A stretch of 10,783 nucleotides of DNA from Prevotellaceae bacterium (GTDB lineage: Bacteria; Bacteroidota; Bacteroidia; Bacteroidales; Bacteroidaceae): positions 1 through 10,783 of the forward strand of contig JAUNIK010000058.1 in assembly GCA_030523505.1 (NCBI GenBank), written 5' to 3'. The translations under genes and the position numbers were made by a program. Below are positions 4,905 to 10,783 of this stretch, piece by piece. The notes under the pieces are model-generated. The model saw only the letters and a program-made list of their open reading frames with translations. It did not search any database and was not told the DNA's origin. Within the stretch, counting starts at the first letter, position 1. Each line of letters begins with the position of its first letter.

Positions 4905-7688
4905 ATGAGCGACGAAATAATTAACGGCAACGAAAACGATATCGAGAACGGTAACGAAAGCGGTAACGGTGGTGAGGGGCATTCGGACTATAAGCCTGTG
5001 AATCGTTTCGATGCTTCGGCAGTGCACCATCTGTCGGGCATGTACCAGACATGGTTTCTGGATTACGCCTCATACGTAATCCTTGAGCGTGCCGTACCGC
5101 ATATCGAGGACGGTTTCAAACCTGTGCAGCGACGTATTCTCCATTCTATGAAGCGTATGGACGACGGTCGTTTCAACAAGGTGGCGAACATCGTGGGACA
5201 TACCATGCAGTTCCACCCTCACGGCGATGCTTCTATCGGTGACGCTCTGGTACAGATGGGACAGAAAGACTTGCTCATCGACACTCAGGGTAACTGGGGA
5301 AACATCCTCACTGGTGCTCGTGCTGCTGCTCCACGATATATCGAGGCGCGACTGACGAAGTTTGCACTGGATGTGGTGTTCAACCCGAAGACTACCGACT
5401 GGCAGATGTCGTACGACGGACGAAACAAAGAACCGATAACACTGCCGGCAAAGTTCCCACTGCTGCTGGCTCAGGGTGCTGAGGGTATCGCGGTTGGATT
5501 GTCGTCGAAGATTCTGCCTCATAACTTCAACGAACTGTGCGATGCCGCCATAAGCTATCTGCGTGGCGAGGAGTTCGCATTGTATCCGGATTTCCCTACC
5601 GGTGGATCTATCGACATTTCGAAATACAACGGCGGACAGCGTGGCGGTTCGCTAAAAGTTCGTGCGAAGATCGAGAAACTGGACAACAAGACTCTCGTGA
5701 TTCGCGAGATTCCATTCTCGAAGACTGCCGAGACGCTCATCGACTCTATACTGAAGGCTATCGACAAGGGTAAGATCAAGGCGAAGAAGGTGGAGGACCT
5801 TACTGCCGCACAGGTGGAGATTCTTATCCATCTGGCTCCAGGAATCTCGTCGGACAAGACTATCGACGCTCTGTATGCCTTCTCGGACTGCGAGATAAAC
5901 CTGTCGCCTAACTGCTGTGTCATCAAGGACAACAAACCTTGCTTCCTGACGGTGAATGATGTGCTGCGCCACTCTGCCGACCGTACTATGGGACTGCTCC
6001 GCAAGGAATTGGAGATTCGCAAAGCGGAACTGATGGAACAGTTGTTCTTCGCTTCGCTGGAACAGATTTTCATCGAGGAGCGTATATACAAGGAGCGCCG
6101 TTTTGAGCAGGCTCCTGACATGGATACTGCTATCGCCTTCGTGGACGAGAAACTGACTCCGTTCAAGCCAAGTTTCATCCGTGAGGTAACTCGCGATGAT
6201 ATCCTCCGACTGATGGAGATTAAGATGCAGCGTATCCTGAAGTTCAACAAGGACAAGAACGAGGAGAATATTGCTCGAATCAAGGCTGAGATAAAGGAGA
6301 TAAACCACGATCTGAAACACATGACAGATGTGACCATCAAGTGGTTTGAATATGTGAAGGGCAAATACGGAGCGGAGCATCCACGACTGACAAAGATACA
6401 GAACTTCGACACCATCGAGGCTACAAAGGTGGTGGAGGCTAACGAGAAACTGTATATAAACCGTCAGGAGGGCTTCATCGGTACTGGACTGAAGAAGGAT
6501 GAGTTTGTGTGCAACTGCTCGGACATCGATGATATCATCATATTCTACAAAGATGGTAAATATAAGGTTATACGCGTTGCTGAGAAGATTTTCGTTGGCA
6601 AGAATGTGATGCATGTTCAAGTGTGGAAGAAGAACGATCAGCGCACCACCTACAATGCCGTTTACCGCAATGGTAAGCAGGGATTCTACTACACGAAGCG
6701 TTTCAATGTGACATCGATGACTCGCGACAAGGAGTACGACCTTACCCAGGGCGAACCGGGATCACGCGTGCTTTATTTCACTGCCAACCCTAACGGCGAG
6801 GCGGAGGTGATAAAGGTGACTCTGGATCCTAACCCTAAGCTGCGCCGCATCTTCATCGACTACGATTTCTCGGAGATTGCCATCAAGGGACGTGCTTCGA
6901 AGGGTAACCTGCTGTCGAAGTTTACTATCCATCGCATAAGCATGAAGAGTCAGGGACGCTCAACACTGGGCGGACGTAATGTGTGGTATGACCCTGATGT
7001 GAACCGCATCAACTACGACGGTAACGGACGACTGTTGGGCGAGTTCAAGGAAGGCGACCAGATTCTCGTGATTCTGAAGACTGGTGAATACTACCTGACG
7101 AACTTCGATGTGAACAACCACTATGAGGAGAACATCCTGCGTATTGAGAAGTACGATGAGAACAAGGTTTGGACGGTGGTGCTCTACGATGCCGACAACC
7201 AGGGATATGCTTATCTGAAGCGTTTCATCATGGAGGTGTCGAAGAAACGCCAGAGCTTCCTCGGCGAGAACCCAAAGAACGAGATGGTGATAATAACCGA
7301 CCAGGTTTATCCACTCATCAAGGTTACGTTCGGTGGTGATGATGCCTTCCGTGAACCAATGGAGATTGACGCAGAGCAGTTTATCGCCGTGAAGGGCTTC
7401 AAGGCAAAGGGCAAGAGAATCGCTACATGGGCTATCGAGAAGATTGAGGAATTGGAACCCACAAGGTTCCCGGAAGTTCCCCAGACAGCCTCCCTCTCCC
7501 CAAATGGGGAGGAACCTTCGGTAGAAGGGAGCGATAACGATGAAGCCCCCCAGCCCCCGAAGGGGGAGGAACCGGAGGTAGAAGGAAACGATAGCGAAAG
7601 CGATGGTGGAGAGTCCTCAAATGACAAGCCGGCATCAAACGAACTGAACTTCAAAGTGGATGATGACGGACAGTTCTCCCTATTCTAA
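4905..7688 (+). CDS. parC: DNA topoisomerase IV subunit A
   Basis: The DNA cutting and rejoining subunit of a type IIA topoisomerase, which decatenates daughter chromosomes together with ParE (not in this window). The breakage-reunion domain spans about 35-480. It contains FKPVQRRILHSM (71-82), the quinolone-pocket helix HPHGDASIGDAL (104-115) and the catalytic tyrosine Tyr145 in AAPRYIEARL after Arg144. A long charged coiled coil follows at about 360-490. The C-terminal region (about 500-850) is beta-pinwheel-like and lacks a proper gyrase box (QRRGGKG); the nearest match is GRASKGN. That favours topoisomerase IV over gyrase. Residues 1-27 are an Asn/Glu/Gly-rich tail with no visible domain. 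The acidic, low-complexity end (about 850-927) contains an in-frame tandem repeat. At 927 residues it is longer than E. coli ParC (752). Ala109 occupies the position equivalent to GyrA Ser83. The ATG is the first after the promoter. Confidence 0.9.
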   Translation: MSDEIINGNENDIENGNESGNGGEGHSDYKPVNRFDASAVHHLSGMYQTWFLDYASYVILERAVPHIEDGFKPVQRRILHSMKRMDDGRFNKVANIVGHTMQFHPHGDASIGDALVQMGQKDLLIDTQGNWGNILTGARAAAPRYIEARLTKFALDVVFNPKTTDWQMSYDGRNKEPITLPAKFPLLLAQGAEGIAVGLSSKILPHNFNELCDAAISYLRGEEFALYPDFPTGGSIDISKYNGGQRGGSLKVRAKIEKLDNKTLVIREIPFSKTAETLIDSILKAIDKGKIKAKKVEDLTAAQVEILIHLAPGISSDKTIDALYAFSDCEINLSPNCCVIKDNKPCFLTVNDVLRHSADRTMGLLRKELEIRKAELMEQLFFASLEQIFIEERIYKERRFEQAPDMDTAIAFVDEKLTPFKPSFIREVTRDDILRLMEIKMQRILKFNKDKNEENIARIKAEIKEINHDLKHMTDVTIKWFEYVKGKYGAEHPRLTKIQNFDTIEATKVVEANEKLYINRQEGFIGTGLKKDEFVCNCSDIDDIIIFYKDGKYKVIRVAEKIFVGKNVMHVQVWKKNDQRTTYNAVYRNGKQGFYYTKRFNVTSMTRDKEYDLTQGEPGSRVLYFTANPNGEAEVIKVTLDPNPKLRRIFIDYDFSEIAIKGRASKGNLLSKFTIHRISMKSQGRSTLGGRNVWYDPDVNRINYDGNGRLLGEFKEGDQILVILKTGEYYLTNFDVNNHYEENILRIEKYDENKVWTVVLYDADNQGYAYLKRFIMEVSKKRQSFLGENPKNEMVIITDQVYPLIKVTFGGDDAFREPMEIDAEQFIAVKGFKAKGKRIATWAIEKIEELEPTRFPEVPQTASLSPNGEEPSVEGSDNDEAPQPPKGEEPEVEGNDSESDGGESSNDKPASNELNFKVDDDGQFSLF
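7488..7601 (+). repeat. Two in-frame 57-base tandem repeats with G/C hairpins in the parC tail
   Basis: Copy 1 is 7488-7544 and copy 2 is 7545-7601. They encode 19 residues each, sharing the pattern A-x-x-x-P-x-GEEP-x-VEG. Each copy starts with a hairpin: CTCCCC-AAAT-GGGGAG at 7496-7511 and CCCCC-GAA-GGGGG at 7554-7566. The GCCCCCCAGCCCCCGAAGGG style resembles palindromic repeats that I recall between genes in Bacteroidales genomes, so this looks like an intergenic repeat captured inside a coding sequence. That origin is inference; the tandem structure is seen directly. Confidence 0.75.
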
Positions 7689-7695
7689 ATAATTT

Positions 7696-8481
7696 GTGGA
7701 ATTCGTGAAATTCGTTGATAAAAAAACATATATAATCAAAGCTATCGTAGCACTTGCGATGCTATGGTCGGGACTCGGGGTCTCGGCGCAGGAACGGGTG
7801 CAGATGATTAGCGTGGGCTACTCATCGCTGCTCGACACATACCTGTCGCCTGAACATTACAGTGGCATAGAACTGAGATATATCGGAGAACGAACAAATC
7901 AGAAACCGGATTCGAACATGTCGCACACATGGACGGCACAGGGCTTCGTATCAAGCACCAGTCCTCGCTCTGAGAACGCCAACGACCTGTCGGCAATGGT
8001 GGAGGTGGGATTCGGAATGCACTACCATTTCCGACCATCAAAAAGCCTCGACATTGCTGTGGGCGGTCAGGCGGATGTGTTCCTCGGAGGAATTTACAAC
8101 ACCCGAAACGGTAACAACCCTGCACAGATGCATGCCGGACTGGACATCGCTCCATCGGTACGCGCCAAATATGGATTCCGCCTATGGAAGAAGGTGTTCC
8201 AACTGAACTATGTCGCTTCTGCCCCACTCCTCGGACTGCAGTTCTCGCCTGCCTACGGACAGTCATATTACGAGATTTTCTCGGAGGGCAACTACGATCA
8301 TAACATCTGTTTTGCATCGCTGCACAATGCAGCTTCGCTATCAAACCGTCTCACGCTCGATATCCCAATAAAGCGAGGGGCGATACGTATTGGCTATCTC
8401 GGCGACTTCCGACAGTCAAAGTTCAATGATATCAAGTTCCATAATTTTACTCACGGATTCATTATCGGCTATGCTTACTGA
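7696..8481 (+). CDS. DUF3316-like outer-membrane beta-barrel protein
   Basis: A 261-residue exported protein. A basic start (KFVDKK) and hydrophobic core lead to a likely signal-peptidase cut after VSA at residue 31. The mature part opens with a GYSSLLDTYLSPEHYSG segment (42-58) that I associate with the DUF3316 family of Bacteroidales. It continues as alternating aromatic/polar strands and ends in GFIIGYAY, an aromatic-terminated final strand as in outer-membrane barrels. The molecular function is unknown. No ATG precedes the signal peptide: GTG at 7696 is the best start and GTG at 7705 an alternative. The only nearby ATG falls inside the hydrophobic core. The start lies 7 bases after the parC stop, and the end overlaps the S41 gene by 11 bases, so translational coupling is likely. 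The barrel assignment is fairly safe; the family name is less so. Confidence 0.75.
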   Translation: MEFVKFVDKKTYIIKAIVALAMLWSGLGVSAQERVQMISVGYSSLLDTYLSPEHYSGIELRYIGERTNQKPDSNMSHTWTAQGFVSSTSPRSENANDLSAMVEVGFGMHYHFRPSKSLDIAVGGQADVFLGGIYNTRNGNNPAQMHAGLDIAPSVRAKYGFRLWKKVFQLNYVASAPLLGLQFSPAYGQSYYEIFSEGNYDHNICFASLHNAASLSNRLTLDIPIKRGAIRIGYLGDFRQSKFNDIKFHNFTHGFIIGYAY

Positions 8482-9490
8482 ATATAAGAACATATTTGTT
8501 GTGCTGCTCGCGCTTATCGGTGGGATGAGCCTTGTGAGTTGTGTCGATGAGAACGACTACGAGGATACTTCCTCGGGCAACTTCGAGGCCTTATGGACTG
8601 TGATGGATGAGCACTACTGTTTCTTTGACGAAAAGAAGCAGGAACTGGGCGTTGACTGGAATGAGGTGCACACCCGCTATGCTTCGATGGTGAAGGGCAC
8701 TGACAACGAACAACTGTTCGAGGTGCTGGCACGAATGATCGGTGAACTGAAAGACGGTCATGTGAATCTATATTCGGGATTCGACATGGGGCGCAACTGG
8801 TCGTGGAAGGAGGATTACCCAAGCAATTTCTCGGAAGAGATATACGACAGCTATATCGGTACGGACTATCGCATTTCGGCTGGCATGGCATATCGCATTC
8901 TCGATGACAACATAGGATATATGCGTGTGGCATCGTTCGGCTCCGAACCGGGCAATGGCAACTTGGACGAGATTCTGTATCACTTCATCGCCTGCCGTTC
9001 GCTCATCATCGACATCAGAGACAATGGCGGTGGACTGATTTCTGCTGCAGAGAAACTGGCATCGCGCTTCATCAACGAGGATACGATGGTGGGTTATATG
9101 CAGCACAAAACGGGCAAGGGACATAACGACTTCTCGAAACGCGAGAAGCAGATACTGAAACCGAGCCAGAACATTCGCTGGCAGAAACCAGTGTTCGTAC
9201 TGACAAACCGCGGTGTTTTCTCTGCCGCTAACGAGTTCACTAAATACATGAAAGAGGCTCCGCTCGCCACAATCATCGGCGACAAGACCGGTGGTGGTGC
9301 CGGTATGCCTTTCTCTAGTGAACTGCCTAACGGATGGGGCGTGAGATTCTCTGCCTGTCCGATGTTCGACAAAGACGGAAAATCGACTGAGAACGGAATA
9401 GAACCAGATATATATTGTCCTCTCACCGACGAGGACCATGCGAAGAGAATAGACAGCATCATAGAAAAGGCCCGTTCACTGACAAGATAA
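8471..9490 (+). CDS. S41 family peptidase, lipoprotein
   Basis: A predicted 339-residue serine protease of the C-terminal-processing/tricorn-like S41 group, anchored to a membrane by lipid. The ATG at 8471 gives a short signal peptide with lipobox LVSC at residues 21-24. An in-frame start at 8390 would bury this signal behind 27 unlikely residues, so it is rejected. The S41 core shows KDGHVNL at 94-100 (His97 as candidate active-site residue), IDIRDNGGG at 180-188, VFSAANEF at 249-256 with Ser251 as probable nucleophile, GDKTGGGAG at 270-278 and GIEPDI at 309-314. No PDZ domain is obvious between the N-terminal helical part and the core, unlike classical CtpA. Substrate is unknown. It overlaps the preceding barrel gene by 11 bases and ends 2 bases before the GH2 start, so it sits in the middle of a packed envelope cluster. 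Confidence 0.88.
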   Translation: MLTEYKNIFVVLLALIGGMSLVSCVDENDYEDTSSGNFEALWTVMDEHYCFFDEKKQELGVDWNEVHTRYASMVKGTDNEQLFEVLARMIGELKDGHVNLYSGFDMGRNWSWKEDYPSNFSEEIYDSYIGTDYRISAGMAYRILDDNIGYMRVASFGSEPGNGNLDEILYHFIACRSLIIDIRDNGGGLISAAEKLASRFINEDTMVGYMQHKTGKGHNDFSKREKQILKPSQNIRWQKPVFVLTNRGVFSAANEFTKYMKEAPLATIIGDKTGGGAGMPFSSELPNGWGVRFSACPMFDKDGKSTENGIEPDIYCPLTDEDHAKRIDSIIEKARSLTR

Positions 9491-9492
9491 CA

Positions 9493-10783
9493 ATGCGATG
9501 CGTATTACAAATAATTCTTTTGCTCTGCCTGATTTGCACTGAGGGCTTTGCACAGAAGGTGACGGAACTCACAGAATGGGAGTTCTCAAAGGATAGCGCG
9601 TCATGGACGTTGGTGACTGTGCCTCATTCAACAAATGCCATCGACGGGCATTCAAAGAAGTACTATCGTGGATTGACATATTATAATAAGGTGCTGACGA
9701 TAGACAAAGAGGATGTGAAGCGACCTACATTCCTCTTGCTCGAAGGTGCGGCGCAGCAGGCAACGGTGTTCATTAACGGAGAGAAAGCGACTCATCATTG
9801 GGGTGGATACACGGCATTTGCTGTTGACCTGACCGGCAGAATGACGGTGGGCGAGAATGTGGTGAGCGTGGTGTGCAACAACCATGGTGACCGCAACCTC
9901 ATTCCTGTGTCGTCGGACTTCAACAAGAACAACGGCTTGCATAATCCGGCACATCTGATGCAGATGAACGAGGTGTATTTCGACCCAACGACAAACGGCA
10001 TGCACAGACTGAAAGCATATAGCCGCCATTTAGCCGAGGGCGAACAACTGGTGGTGAAGACCGATGTGCGTTGCATAAAGAAAAACCGCAAGATTGATTT
10101 CATATACAGTCTGAAAGACCGTGCGGGCAATCTGGTGATGCTTCGCGACTATGAGATGCTTGTGAAGAAAGGCGAACAGACTCGTTCTACCTGCGAGATG
10201 CTCATAGAAAACGCACACCTATGGGATGGCATCAATGATCCGTATCTTTATACCATAGAGGTGGAACTGAGAGAGAATGGAAAACTTCTCGACAAGGTAT
10301 CGAGCAAGTTCGGTTTCCGCTATTTCGAGATGACATCCGACCGTGGGTTCTTCCTCAACGGTCGTCCCTACCCTCTCCGCGGTGTTGCCATCCATCAGGA
10401 TATGGAAGGCAGGGCTTCGGCTCTGACAAAGAAACACTATGACAGCGACTATGCTATAGTGAAAGAACTGGGGGCGAACTTCGTGCGATTAGCCCACTAT
10501 CCTCACAACGACTACGCGTTCGACATCTGCGACTCGTTGGGTATCATCGTCCAGACTGAGATTCCGTGGGTGAATGTGTGTGGCGAGAAGGCTACCCAGC
10601 TGTATTTCTATAATATCCGCTCTATGGCCACAGAGATGGTGAACAACCTGTTCAACCACCCGAGCATTGTGTTCTGGGGTATGTGGAACGAGCTCGACAC
10701 CTGGGGCAACGAGGATAAGTTGCAAGGGAAGATTGACTTCGAACGTGTTGTTGAAGAGACACGCAACTGCTCTGATACCATAC
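9493..10783 (+). CDS. Secreted glycoside hydrolase family 2 protein (beta-galactosidase-like), N-terminal 430 residues
   Basis: An exported retaining exo-glycosidase whose 3' end lies beyond the window. Residues 1-20 form a signal peptide (hydrophobic core, cut near GFA/Q). Residues about 22-165 are the sugar-binding jelly roll (YYRGLTYY at 57-64, FINGE at 93-97, GGYTAF at 104-109). An immunoglobulin-like domain runs to about 278 (FGFRYFEM at 273-280). The barrel then starts with FFLNGRPYPLRGVAIHQD (286-303). NFVRLAHYPH is at 329-338, and WGMWNEL (395-401) gives the acid/base Glu400. The nucleophile Glu should lie just beyond the window. The usual GGIYRDV turn of the first domain is replaced by NGLHNPAHL around 147-155, so this is not a close LacZ relative. 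Beta-galactosidase, -mannosidase and -glucuronidase all remain possible. The start is 2 bases after the S41 stop. Confidence 0.88.
   Translation, partial: MRCVLQIILLLCLICTEGFAQKVTELTEWEFSKDSASWTLVTVPHSTNAIDGHSKKYYRGLTYYNKVLTIDKEDVKRPTFLLLEGAAQQATVFINGEKATHHWGGYTAFAVDLTGRMTVGENVVSVVCNNHGDRNLIPVSSDFNKNNGLHNPAHLMQMNEVYFDPTTNGMHRLKAYSRHLAEGEQLVVKTDVRCIKKNRKIDFIYSLKDRAGNLVMLRDYEMLVKKGEQTRSTCEMLIENAHLWDGINDPYLYTIEVELRENGKLLDKVSSKFGFRYFEMTSDRGFFLNGRPYPLRGVAIHQDMEGRASALTKKHYDSDYAIVKELGANFVRLAHYPHNDYAFDICDSLGIIVQTEIPWVNVCGEKATQLYFYNIRSMATEMVNNLFNHPSIVFWGMWNELDTWGNEDKLQGKIDFERVVEETRNCSDTI

Noticed and set aside
5555..6620. Two long minus-strand open frames (286 and 322 codons) opposite parC
   Set aside because: They overlap each other and lie wholly opposite a conserved topoisomerase core. 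The translations have no recognisable motifs, and antisense frames of this length are common in coding sequence of this composition.
7808..8344. 178-codon minus-strand frame opposite the DUF3316-like gene
   Set aside because: Arg/Cys-rich low-information translation opposite a gene with a clear signal peptide and strand pattern.
8390..8470. Upstream in-frame start for the S41 peptidase
   Set aside because: It would add 27 residues lying entirely within the barrel gene and hide the lipoprotein signal peptide that starts at 8471.

Overview
The window looks like a chromosome segment from a member of the Bacteroidales, most likely Prevotellaceae-like. The evidence is Bacteroidota-type promoter boxes (TAnnTTTG) placed just upstream of several starts, AT-rich leaders without Shine-Dalgarno sequences, a DUF3316-like outer-membrane protein, an S41 lipoprotein and a secreted family 2 glycoside hydrolase. 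The genus assignment is inference from gene types, not from a marker gene.

Left part (1-3484), phosphate uptake. Two unrelated phosphate transporters are transcribed away from a shared 172-base control region. On the minus strand is a Na+/phosphate cotransporter of the NptA/PNaS type, cut by the window edge. On the plus strand is an unreported 33-codon single-span membrane microprotein, followed three bases later by a PiT-family transporter with a long helical C-terminal cytoplasmic domain. The control region holds two mirror-image promoters. Each has TAccTTTG directly preceded by TGTAAC-like direct repeats with an 11-base period, the arrangement expected for PhoB-type operators. This pair of phased repeats and the microprotein are the most interesting items in the window.

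Middle part (3507-7688). A minus-strand PBP4-like D-alanyl-D-alanine carboxypeptidase (S13 family) converges on the PiT gene with only 22 bases between the stop codons. It is divergent from a plus-strand topoisomerase IV subunit A gene (parC-like). The C-terminal tail of that protein contains two in-frame 57-base tandem repeats, each carrying a G/C-rich hairpin that resembles intergenic palindromic repeats.

Right part (7689-10783). Three exported or surface proteins follow parC on the same strand with almost no spacing: a DUF3316-like outer-membrane barrel (7-base gap), an S41 peptidase lipoprotein (11-base overlap) and a GH2 glycosidase (2-base gap, cut by the window end). The packing suggests one transcript starting at the parC promoter or inside parC, although the functional link between topoisomerase and envelope genes is unclear. 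No RNA gene, CRISPR array, insertion sequence or convincing terminator was seen. No gene-free stretch exceeds 300 bases.
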